Source: Chrysaora quinquecirrha
Taxonomy: Eukaryota; Cnidaria; Scyphozoa; Semaeostomeae; Pelagiidae
Reading direction: 5' to 3'
DNA: 64,000 nucleotides
NCBI GenBank assembly: GCA_014526335.1
Contig: JACTAT010000040.1
Span: 431,212-495,211 of the forward strand
How positions within the stretch are numbered: the stretch's first letter is position 1; each line of letters begins with the position of its first letter. A program made the position numbers and the translations under genes. Below are positions 26,301 through 34,208 of this stretch, piece after piece. Below the pieces are notes generated by a model. The model worked only from the letters and a program-made list of their open reading frames with translations, did not search any database and had not been told where the DNA came from.

Positions 26301-27318
26301 GTTATGATGATGATGTTGATGACCACGATGATTATGATGCTTGTTGGTAGGGGTGATTGTGGTGGTAGTATGGATGTAGTGGTGGTGGTAGAGATGGTTG
26401 TGGTGCTGAAGGTAGGGGTGCTTGTGATGGTTGTGATAGGGATGATCGTGGTGATGATTGTAGGGGGGTTGTGGTGGTGGTGATAGGGGTGGTCGAGGTG
26501 ATGGTTGTAGGGGTGGTTGTGGTGGTGGTGATAAGGGGCGTGGTGGTTTTGATAGAGGTGATCGTGGTGATGGTTGTAGGGGTGGCTGTGGTGGTGGTTT
26601 TAGGGGGCTGGTGGTGGTGATGGTTGTAGGGGTGATTGTGGTGGTGGTGATAAGGGTGGTGGTGGTGATGGTTTTAGGGTGGTTGTGGTGGTTGTGATAG
26701 GGGTGGTGGTGGTGATGGTTGTAGGGGTGGTGGTGGTGATGGTTGTAGGGGTGGTGGTGGTGATGGTTTTAGGGATGGTTGTGGTGGTTGTGATTGGGGT
26801 GGTGGTGGTGATGGTTGTAGGGGTGGTGGTGGTGATGGTTGTAGGGGTGATTGTGGTGATGGTGAGTTCCTTTAGATCTTGCCGCAGCCACACTATCAAT
26901 GATAGTGATGGTAATCATGATGATGATGATGATAATGATGATGGTGATTATTATTATTATTATTATTATGACGATTTTATGGTGAGGATGATAATAATGA
27001 AGATTTGTTTTGAAAACTGGTTTGAAATTGCCGCTCTTTGCCAAGACTCTTTGATTAATGTTGAGAATGCGTGAAATGTCATTTACCAATCCAAGGTGGC
27101 AATTTGCCAGTTTCAAATGGTAAACAGCCATGAGTCAGATGCAATCAAGCTTGTGCGAAGAGAAAAATTGTCACATGACCTTAAATCGACAAAGGGGCTT
27201 GTGAAGAACTAACCACAAATTGCGCATAAATGGCCGAGACAATGGCCCTAATGGCATTGTTGAGATGCTTATACTATTGTTACACGTTTTCCATTGTTCA
27301 AGCGTTGGTTAGTCAGTG

Positions 27319-27357
<39 letters not shown>

Positions 27358-29750
27358 GACACGCCACCCCACACCAATGTGTTCGAAATTCTTCGAACAC
27401 AATGATATACTTGTCATTAATTTGCTTTAAACATTTTGCCTGTTAACATACTTAATTAGGTCATGTCTCAACAGTTATAAACCAGAAAGACAAGAAGAGA
27501 CTAAAGAGCCAAACAGTAACAAATATGTATATTCTACAAGTGACGTACTAGTCTTCAAATTGCTTTAAATATTTTACTTGTTAACATACTTGATAAGGTT
27601 AGTCTCAACAAAAATAAACCACAAATACAAAAAAAATATTGAAAAAGCCCAGCAAGTGCTAAAACGTGCGTATAAGGAATGAGATACTGTATTTTTTCAC
27701 ATCTTTCACATTTCACATGCTAAGTACCGTGGTAGTATCTTTAAGCATCATAAACTTGGGCATATGCCTATATGCACTAAATACAGCAATATACTTAATA
27801 TACAGCTGTATACCGAAGTATACTTAAATACATTGTATGAACCATAAACGCAACAAGTACCACAAAGTTCTGACAAGTACCACAAAGTACTGACGAGTAC
27901 CAACAAGTACTGACAAGTACCATTAAGTACTGACAAGTACCATTAAGTACGTATAAGTACCACAGATTACAGGGAAGTACCAAAAGTACGGAGAAGAAGA
28001 ACAATGTACGGAGAAGTACCACAAAGTACTGAGAAGTACCACAAGTACTGACAAGTACCACAAAGTACCGACAAGTACCACAGTGTACTGACAAGTACCC
28101 TGAAGTACTAAGAAGTACCACAAAGTACCGACAAGTACCAAAAATACTGAAAAGTACCACAAAGTACAGAGAAGTACCCTCAAGTACCAAGAAGTACCAC
28201 AATGTATTGAGAAGTACCACAAAGTACTGACAAGTCCCACAAAGTACTGACAAGTACCATGAAGTACTAAGAAGTACCACAAAGTACCGACAAGTACCAT
28301 AAAGTACCGAGAAGTACCACAACGTACCAAGAAGCACCGCAAAGTACTGACAAGTGCCACAAAGCAATTGTATTGTGATGAGAAGTACTTAAATTGTTCA
28401 AAAATTTAATCTCAAATTTCTGTTGATATAAATGATCTATAATTTATGTGAATGCATTTTAATATATTTCAAGAAATTTAATTTATTTCAAGGTGGATAT
28501 ATTCCAGTGCTCCCGGAATTCAGACCCCGCGCAACCAATGAAAGTGTAATGTCGCGTAACTTCGAGGTAAGATGGGGATGCTTGGGTTTTACGGTTACAC
28601 GGTTTTGCCAATACTTTTGCTCGGTATTTCGGTTTTTTCCCGAAAAATTACGCGGTTTTTTGGTTTTCAAAATCCGTCGGTGAACGGTTTTACGACATTT
28701 CTGGATAATTTTTCCGGTTTGCTTAAGATTTTGCGTTTTTGGTACTGAATGCCGACTGAGTGAACCTGCAGGTTAGCCCGCAATGAAAGCAAAAATTGTT
28801 ATTGGAGGAAACCGTCTCAAAAACGTGAAGTGAACAGCAAAAGTTGACGAACTCACAGTTTTCATAGATTCTCTGTACAACTTTTGTAAAAACGGGGACT
28901 TGAATCGTGGCTCGTGCCATACGGATTTGTTCAGAATAACGCACGGTTTTACGGTTTTTGAGAAAATTTTGAGCGGATTTACGGTTTCCAGACCCCCCAA
29001 ACACCCCCTCCGTATGGTAATTCAAACATCAGAGAGGGGAAGAAGAAGAACGAATATCGCGAAGCGAACACTATTACTTAGAAAGCTTTTGATCGATACA
29101 ACTAAGGCCAGTAAATTATATCTAGAAAATATGAACAAAAGCAACCGCAAAAACCCATGCCTCAGAGCAAAACATCTTTTTGTACGATAGGAGTTTCAGT
29201 GTGTCGCTTGCTCATGGAACAAAAGCCCAACAAAAGCCCCACCACATTTGCCCATAATTTGATAAGTATATCATTTTATAAGTACTGTTTTCACTCCTGA
29301 CGTTTTGTTTTCATAGCACTAAATTTAGGCCTATGTTGCTGTATTGCATGTGTTTCAGTGTTGCATATTAACGACCCGGAAAGTGTTTGATATATGCCGT
29401 CATTAGGGTGGGTTTTTTTTGGCCTGAAATTCTCAAACATGGGTTAAGACAAGATTCTGTCCGAAAACCCAACCATATAACAGGGAGGAGATGGGAGAAG
29501 ATGTTCGTAGTTCGATTTCAAGCAATGTGTGTGACCAAGAAAGTCATTATCATTACTCTCTCTCTCTCTCTTAGTCCACCTATTATTATTCTGTGTCTAT
29601 TGAGGGGGTTGGTCTGTAAAATCTCAGTGGCACGCTCAGTCCAACCACAAGTGTTGTACCCCCTCCCTGGGGTTTAACAACTATTATTATAAACACTTAC
29701 CCTGGCTTCTCTTTCTCTTGTCCATTTTCTACTGCTGAAGGCATCATCAT
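8364..29750 (-). CDS. FAM234-like FG-GAP/beta-propeller type II membrane protein, about 930 residues
   Basis: Ten exons were joined on the minus strand: 29701-29750, 20821-21810, 19722-19987, 18598-18748, 17587-17683, 12178-12487, 10595-10954, 9020-9186, 8866-8935, 8364-8695. This gives 2793 nt including the stop, with GT-AG borders and consistent phases. A basic/acidic cytosolic tail is followed by one membrane helix at about residues 120-144. The ectodomain carries calcium-loop motifs of FG-GAP type: DINSDSVDD, DINNDGVRD, DFDNDGIME, DLNKDGTVD. It also has repeated DGxTG turns and FGTGGETHGG, as in FAM234/ITFG proteins. Vertebrate FAM234A/B are about 550-620 residues, so the 300 or so C-terminal residues (exons from 10954 downward, with CPNCPNH and a Cys-containing end) are an extension I do not recognise. 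The first exon is an inference from phase 2 matching and a good donor; translation could instead start at ATG 21761. Confidence 0.82.
8736..8761. repeat. (AAGC)n microsatellite
   Basis: Six to seven AAGC units lie in the short intron between the exons 8866-8935 and 8364-8695 of the FAM234-like gene, about 40 bp upstream of the final acceptor. Confidence 0.8.
11455..12070. repeat. GTTGGC-rich dispersed repeats, third locus
   Basis: Two clusters (about 11465-11530 and 11885-12035) contain TTGGCCAACATGTTGGC, AACATGTTGGCCAACAAC and similar words, as at 2375 and 3825. They lie in the FAM234-like intron just downstream of exon 12178-12487. No open coding frame was seen. Confidence 0.45.
14633..15085 (-). 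mobile_element. 3' fragment of a non-LTR retrotransposon (LINE)
   Basis: The minus-strand frame ending near 14816 shows the C-terminal signature of many CR1/L2/Jockey-type LINE polymerases: YPTRQKSDYKV...R.FNKDWGNRTIKNVGARLWNKLP. After the stop, a short 3' UTR ends in TTGAA pentamers at 14633-14655, typical of LINEs that end in a simple repeat rather than poly(A). The copy is strongly 5' truncated, which is common for LINE insertions. It is nested in the TTAA element. Confidence 0.75.
15130..15545. repeat. Degenerate interstitial telomere-like repeat (CCCTAA-like)
   Basis: About 400 bp of CCCTAA, CCCTAAAA and ACCCTAACCC words with many errors. The C-rich strand is on top throughout. The core is the metazoan telomere hexamer TTAGGG on the complement, but spacing varies and extra A residues are frequent. 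It therefore looks like an old insertion or satellite-like derivative, not a chromosome end. Confidence 0.75.
15612..15937. mobile_element. MITE with CCCTCTAATTAGCGC ends
   Basis: The left end ACCATATTCCCTCTAATTAG pairs with right end CTTATTAGAGGAAATACGGT (reverse complement ACCGTATTTCCTCTAATAAG). Internal copies of CTCTAATAAG at 15671, 15831 and 15846 make the element internally repetitive. Flanking TA is compatible with a Tc1/mariner-type target. Confidence 0.65.
17080..17370. mobile_element. MITE with CTACAATGCCTGCCAAAAG ends
   Basis: CTACAATGCCTGCCAAAAG at 17080 is mirrored by CTTTTGGCAGGCATTGTAG ending at 17370, except for one base. It is non-coding, about 291 bp, in the intron just downstream of exon 17587-17683 of the FAM234-like gene. 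Confidence 0.75.
17834..17865. repeat. (GATTT)n microsatellite
   Basis: Five GATTT units followed by GATTGATTTATTT. This could be the simple-repeat tail of a retroelement 3' end, but no coding remnant was recognised beside it. Confidence 0.7.
18015..18415. mobile_element. Foldback MITE, TGCATTTCGATCCGCATCT family, complete copy
   Basis: The left half (TCAGAAACAGACAG..., GATGTGGATCGAAATACACC, TTGAACACCAATCAGATTGC) is mirrored by the right half (GATCTGATTGGTGTTCAAAAC, GGTGCATTTCGATCCGCATC). It lies between FAM234-like exons 18598-18748 and 17587-17683. Confidence 0.7.
19034..19500. repeat. ATACA pentanucleotide microsatellite, about 470 bp
   Basis: Near-continuous AATAC/TACAA pentamers with variants such as AAAAC, ATGCA and CGATA, and two interruptions CCCAAAACAAGCAAATCA (19261 and 19364) that mark an internal duplication. 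The long open frames on both strands here are repeat artefacts (YNTIQ and YCIVL repeats). It lies in the FAM234-like intron between exons 19722-19987 and 18598-18748. Confidence 0.95.
21971..22212. mobile_element. MITE, TTAGTCTAGGTGCAAAGTTT family, copy 2
   Basis: Same inverted ends as 5086-5319, here with longer matching flanks (AGCACCCAAAAA left, TTTTGGCTGCT right). Each copy retains parts of the terminus that the other lost, so the full terminus is about 30 bp. It lies in intron 1 of the FAM234-like gene. Confidence 0.78.
22280..22595 (+). mobile_element. tRNA-derived SINE, plus-strand copy with inverted fragment
   Basis: GAAGAAGGCTCGACATAGCC (22383) then TAACTCAGTTGAAATGTCG and GCAGCCAAGTCCTACTTATTG match the 515-1275 family in the opposite orientation. 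A truncated inverted piece precedes it (CATACCACAATAAGTAGGAC at 22309). Confidence 0.72.
22980..23325. mobile_element. MITE with GTTTTCCACTA ends
   Basis: GGTTTTCCACTAGGC at about 22985 and TTAGTGGAAAACTGGC at about 23308 are inverted. The interior is non-coding and relatively GC-rich. It lies in intron 1 of the FAM234-like gene. Confidence 0.5.
23935..24275. repeat. AATAAGCCCC-type C-rich repeat region
   Basis: Repeated AAATAAGCCCC words at 23950, 24164 and 24195, with GGGGGCTTACTG and GGGGGCTTCTAA in reverse at 24240-24270, suggest a degenerate inverted-repeat element. Boundaries are not clear. Confidence 0.45.
25880..25965 (-). repeat. tRNA-like fragment, probably a SINE head
   Basis: The minus strand reads TGGCGCACTGGTCTAACCAC then GGTCGATCCC, resembling A and B boxes, but a proper acceptor stem was not found. 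It is a short, isolated piece in intron 1 of the FAM234-like gene. Confidence 0.4.
26195..27420. repeat. GTGGTGATGGTTGTAGGG minisatellite locus, copy A of a local duplication
   Basis: Unique left flank (CGACTCTGGTTGAATATAGC), then GTGGTGGTGATGGTTGTAGGG-type units to about 26870. GATGATGAT and TTATTA triplets follow, then a right flank containing GAAATTGCCGCTCTTTG, GAGAATGCGTGAAATGTCAT and CCAAGGTGGCAATTTGCCAG. All of these blocks recur in order at 31850-32620. Glycine/valine or threonine/proline/histidine open frames here come from the repeat. Confidence 0.85.
27318..27357. repeat. (AGTT)n microsatellite
   Basis: About ten GTTA units at the right edge of duplication copy A. Copy B has only a short remnant (GTTAGTGAGTGAGTTAGTGAC near 32570), so the tract expanded or contracted after duplication. 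Confidence 0.9.
27845..28365. repeat. GTAC-rich minisatellite, about 19-20-bp unit
   Basis: Roughly 25 units of the form ACAAGTACCACAAAGTACTG with frequent GAAGTACC variants. Each unit carries two GTAC palindromes. The frames VLCGTCQYFVVL and similar on the minus strand are repeat artefacts. It lies in intron 1 of the FAM234-like gene. Confidence 0.92.
28570..29010. mobile_element. Possible MITE with TTTTACGGTTT words
   Basis: GGGGATGCTTGGGTTTTACGG at 28573 faces CGGTTTCCAGACCCCCC at 28984, a weak inverted pair. The interior is dense in ACGGTTTT on one strand. It may belong to the same broad type as 53828-54336. Confidence 0.35.
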
Positions 29751-31420
29751 TTTCATATATACAATTTAGTATCGTCGATTAGCAAGCCTTGCAGATAAAA
29801 CTTTCAGAGGTTTCTCATAGATTTATTAAAATGTAGAATATTTCATATGTTATCTTTTATTTATAATAGAACCAATTTTTAAGACAAGCTGTCCCTGAGC
29901 GATAAAATACTCGTGAAATGCTCACTAAAAAGATGAAAAAAGCTATAACTGATCTTGCTTTCAAATAATGACTGTTTGTATAGTTTATTGGTTAAGCTGC
30001 AGAAAGTAAAACAAACGGATAGCTGTTAAATTACAAAATAAAATGGTTTTCATAATAACCTGCTAGAAATGAGTGATTCTAAGCAGAAAACGTGCTTTGT
30101 TGAGAGTCCCAGTAAAATGTGTCTTTCCAAATATCTAAGATCTAACCACGATGAACCACGCTACAATAGAGCTAACGCCAGCTAGTTGTTACTGCTAACT
30201 AATGTTGATATATCAACAACTATTCAGAACGTACAGGATGCAGTTGATCACGGACGCAAGAGCGCTCTTGTAGACTGCGACTCCGCGACTGACGGGAATC
30301 AATAGCCAACTAATCAGATAATCACAGAAGTAGAACATGCCCGACTTTCTGGAACTGTGCATCTGAATAAAATAGGCCTAATGAAAAAGGAACTGATTGC
30401 CAACAAGTAGGAGCGCTTATGTCGACAGGTCAATTGCGATAAGTTAGTTAAAAAAAACGCGGTTAGCAGTCGTCAACTAATTCTAACCTGACTCACTTTG
30501 CATAATGTAGACATTAACGTGGCTTGAGAGTCTGTTTACATTATGAAAACTGGATCAGTCCAAAATGGATTGAACATGGTTAGAATTTGCTGCCTTTTTC
30601 ACGAACCCGGCAAGAAATTAGAGATACACGGGATCGCCAGGGCCGTACCTACATTGGGGGTGTTGGGGGTGCGACACCCCTCTGGAAAAAGGACCAGTCG
30701 GCAAGTCGGTAGTTTGCAAAAGCATGGGGCGTCTTTGCTTTACTAGGGAGGGCCGACAAAGGACCAAACAAAGTTTACGGCAATTGATATCGATCGAATT
30801 GATCGCAGTTATAAAATCAAAATTTTATTCGGAATATGCCATATTTTCTTCATTTTCCGACATGGTCTGACATGTCCATATTTTCTTCATTTTCCGATAC
30901 CCCAGAGCAACAATCTTGAGATCTTTTCATTGTATGTAATGCAGTATCAATGACTCCATAGCAAGCAATAACGTTAGTCAATTTTTTGGACTCGTAAAGA
31001 ACGGCAAAGAATTCAGATATTCAAATTCGTACGGTATGAATGAAACTCCGTACGAATTCCCCGATAAAGTTCCAAGAAAACTGCATCTAAGAGTTCCCAA
31101 AGGGCTTTAAGAGCATCCGTACTTTTCAAAATTTTTCTTAGGAGCATGCCCTGGACCTTTCGGCACACTTTCTACTACAGCGCCCCCTTTTACTTGTGCC
31201 CATCAATATCTAAGTACCCTCCAACGCCCATTTGATGAATCAGAAAGGTATTTACTTTGACTCTAGTCGGCAAATCAAGACGGTCACACCCCGCTCGAAA
31301 GCTTCTTTCGGGACGGCCCTGGGGATCGCTCTGGGTGCTCTGGGTATTTTTCAAGGGCCCTACAACACAACGAGCTACATCGACGGACAGCAAGCTTCAA
31401 ATTCGAGCCCTCAAAGGTTT
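29751..31420. other. Region upstream of the FAM234-like first exon
   Basis: No coding exon was supported. It should hold the FAM234-like promoter and 5' UTR directly above 29750. A stretch near 30640-30790 (GGGCCGTACCTACATTGGGGG) looks repeat-derived but its ends were not found. Confidence 0.35.
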
Positions 31421-31680
31421 GGCTAAATGATAGGAGACTTGTCACGCGCGACATTGATGTCTCCAAGATGTCTTCCAGTTTAGCCACCTCAGAAAGTTTG
31501 TAGCGCACGATAAAATTTGAAGCAAGAGACACGCCACACGCAAATGCATCTGGGAGACAACAGAAACATTTCTTGTCTCTGCGACAGGGCCGCGACAGGG
31601 GAATGACTGACATGTCGGACATGTTGCTCGCCGAATACAGTATCGAGCGCGACATTTCTCCTAGTTTAGCGACAGTCTAA
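31420..31680. mobile_element. MITE, GGCTAAA..GGAGACATGTCGC family, copy 1
   Basis: Left GGCTAAATGATAGGAGACTT and right TCTCCTAGTTTAGCGAC are inverted. Internal blocks (CCAGTTTAGCCACCTCAGAAA, GAGACAACAGAAACATTTC, GACATGTTGCTCGC) match 63516-63783, which is the better preserved copy. Confidence 0.7.
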
Positions 31681-31849
31681 CTCAAGAACGATTCGATTGT
31701 ATTCTAAACTGTGAACCCAGGTAATGCTCATCCCTGGGAGTGATTGGAGCGATTCTATATCAAATAGACTAGTAGAGGCATGAAATAGACACGATTAATT
31801 TTATGTTAAACTCAAGGCAGGAGCACTACCGCAATACAACTAGACACAG

Positions 31850-32212
31850 GGGGACGACTCTGGTTGAATATGTGCTATTTCGGTCAAATGAAGAAAGATG
31901 TTTATCGGTATGCACAACGATCACGATAATGATTATGATGATAATGGTGGTGGTTATGATGATGAGGTTGACGACCACGATGATCACGGTGCTGGTAGGC
32001 AGGGGTGATTGTGGTGCTAGGGTGGGTGTGGTGGTGGTGGTAGAGGGTGTTTTGGTGCTGAAGGTAGGGGTGGTTGTGGTGGTTATGATAGGGGTGATCG
32101 TGGTGATGGTGATAGGGATGGTCGTGGTGATGGCTGTAGGGGTGATCGTGGTGGTGTTGCCGTTCATTTAGATGTTGCCGCAGCCACACCGTCAATGATG
32201 GTGATGGTAATC

Positions 32213-32248
<36 letters not shown>

Positions 32249-32625
32249 ATTATTATTATGACGATTTTCAGGGTGAGGATGATAATAATGACGACTTGTT
32301 TTGAAAACTGTTTTGAAATTGCCGCTCTTTGATCAATGTTGAGAATGCGTGAAATGTCATTTACCAAACCAAGGTGGCAATTTTCCAGTTCCATGAAGTA
32401 AACAAGGATAAGTCATGCAATCATGCTTGTGTGAGAAGAACAATTGTCACATGACCCCAGATTGACAAAAGTGCTTGCAGGCCGCGATTGTAAAAACTAA
32501 CCGCAAATTGCGCATCAATAGCCGAGACGATGGCTCTAGGAGCATTCTTATTGTTACACGTTTCCGTCGGTTAGTGAGTGAGTTAGTGACATGCCACCCT
32601 ACACCAATATGTTCGAATTCTTCGA
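31850..32625. repeat. GTGGTG-rich locus, copy B of a local duplication
   Basis: Same block order as 26195-27420: GACGACTCTGGTTGAATATG, a GTGGTG minisatellite (shorter), GATGAT triplets at 32212-32250, then GAAATTGCCGCTCTTTGATC and CCAAGGTGGCAATTTTCC. Direct orientation, about 5.6 kb from copy A. The single-copy parts are diverged but easily aligned by eye. Confidence 0.85.
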
Positions 32626-33183
32626 ACATAAAAAGGAAGAGCGTAGCAAGAGCTAGCCTTTTTAATCTCGTGTGTCGTGTCCGAAAACTGCAACTTCTTT
32701 TCTTGAAGTTTTCAATTATAGCTACTGTAATGCTTTTTCTGATTAAGTGCTTTGGTTTTAAGAACAATGTAAAGTAAGAACAACCTGAGGCTTTGAGGCT
32801 GGCCTTTGCATAAGTCCCTACGTAAGTCCTTAGAATATCGGATGAAATGAAAGACAGTCAGCAGTCGGACTGAATGTTAAAAGCATGCAAACAATTGGAT
32901 AGACCAGGGTGCTGCATTTTTAAACAAACCTAGTACCACTCCAGACATTCCCTTAACAATACTACTGTTTGAAAAGTAATCAGAGGAATCAAGAACATAT
33001 TAAAAATATTTCAGGCTCAAAACAGGCATAAACTTAAGAACAGCCAGCCTCAATAAAAATGTCTTGGTTCTTATAAAAAAAGAATGTATGTTGGATATAA
33101 AATGTCATCCAAAAAGCCAATACGTTAAAAAACACATAGTTTATATCAATATATCATATGCTTCTTAACACAACTAGTATTAG

Positions 33184-33189
33184 TTTATT
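33184..33189 (-). terminator. Candidate polyadenylation signal of TXNL4A
   Basis: TTTATT on the plus strand, AATAAA on the coding strand, about 130 nt past the TXNL4A stop. Other weak A-rich sites are nearby, so the exact site is uncertain. Confidence 0.45.
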
Positions 33190-33320
33190 TATGTCAGCAA
33201 ATAAATACACACAAGAGAAAAGAGACCTAGCATAGCAAGTCCATGGTTCTTCAAGAAGAGTCGTTAATTTAGGTTAGATGGTACAATATTGATTTAAAGT
33301 ATAATATAAAACATTAGTTT

Positions 33321-33749
33321 TCAGTATCTATATTTTGTTGAATAGTCTTTAGGAGACACAACTAAACCACGTCCTTTTCGAGCACCACGGTAAATCGTTT
33401 CAAGGATGTCGATGAGTTCTTGCTTGTCTTCAAGTGCCCAGTTTATTTTATTGTTATTACCAGTTCCTAAATCGATCATAATGTGTTTATTTCTGTAGAA
33501 AAACATGGCCGTGCACGGATCATACAACTCGTACATCTTGTTGAAGTCAGGAACTTCAGTTATGTCCACTAGATAAATGACAGCAAAGTTTTTTACTTTG
33601 TCAGCAATACTGAAAAGAATCTCGTCCATTTTCATGCAAGTTGGGTCCCAATCATGACCAAATCTAATGACTACAACTCTGTTTTCTTCTGATAAGATGG
33701 ACTGGTCGACCTGCCAGCCATTGTGTAAATGTGGAAGCATGTAAGACAT
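33321..33749 (-). CDS. TXNL4A: TXNL4A / Dim1, U5 snRNP 15-kDa thioredoxin-like protein
   Basis: This 142-residue protein is a core component of the U5 snRNP and U4/U6.U5 tri-snRNP and is needed for pre-mRNA splicing in the nucleus. The frame starts MSYMLPHLHNGWQVDQ and ends VSPKDYSTKYRY, matching the full family length. It has the invariant FGHDWDPTC in place of a redox CxxC, and VDITEVPDFNKMYELYDP, NKHIMIDLGTGNNNKI and RGARKGRG blocks. The gene is in one uninterrupted exon, unlike the intron-containing vertebrate gene. All conserved residues remain and there is no poly(A) scar in view, so it looks like a working intronless locus rather than a processed pseudogene, although retroposition in its past is possible. 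It is divergent from SELENOM. Confidence 0.97.
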   Translation of the reverse strand: MSYMLPHLHNGWQVDQSILSEENRVVVIRFGHDWDPTCMKMDEILFSIADKVKNFAVIYLVDITEVPDFNKMYELYDPCTAMFFYRNKHIMIDLGTGNNNKINWALEDKQELIDILETIYRGARKGRGLVVSPKDYSTKYRY

Positions 33750-34208
33750 GTTTGATTTGCTTTTATTTCTCCAAGAAAACGGACAGGCCGCAAGAAAGAA
33801 AGATGCTTCGACTGTTGTAATTTAGGCCACAGGCCGGAGGAGGAAAGAAATTTTTTTGTTCTGAACGAGGCTGAGGCAGATGAAACAAAGAATTCTTCTG
33901 ATCAGGAGGCAAAAGATTAAACAAAATTATCATAATTGTTATTTTGGAGAATCATTTTCATGAATAAGTCCTTAATTAATGCTTAATTAAGTTCTATTTT
34001 TGGCATTAAGCATTTTTCAAAAAATAAATATGATAACCTAAGTTTTTCTCGCTTTATTACAGCAACGAAAATAGTGTGCTCTACTGTTACCTCTTAAACC
34101 ATAACCCCCCTGATTCACCTTAAGCGCAATGCGCAAGCGTGGAACTCCATTTGTGCCACTCATTCGCTTGCCACCTAGCAGCGGAGTGAAGGAAGAACTT
34201 TCACAGCC
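33750..34208. promoter_or_regulatory. Shared intergenic promoter region of TXNL4A and SELENOM
   Basis: Only 459 bp separate the two divergent start codons, so both core promoters and 5' UTRs must fit here unless upstream exons exist. The middle is AT-rich, while the SELENOM side (34110-34208) is GC-richer with AATGCGCAAGCGTGG, an NRF1-like word. No TATA box was convincing. Bidirectionality is inferred from geometry. Confidence 0.55.

Noticed and set aside
26600..27131. Valine/glycine- and threonine/histidine-rich open frames
   Set aside because: Produced by the GTGGTG minisatellite and GAT triplets; the same happens in the duplicate at 31.8-32.4 kb.
27795..28367. 190-codon frame rich in VLCGTCQYFVVL repeats
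   Set aside because: Direct product of the GTAC minisatellite; open in two overlapping frames of the same strand.
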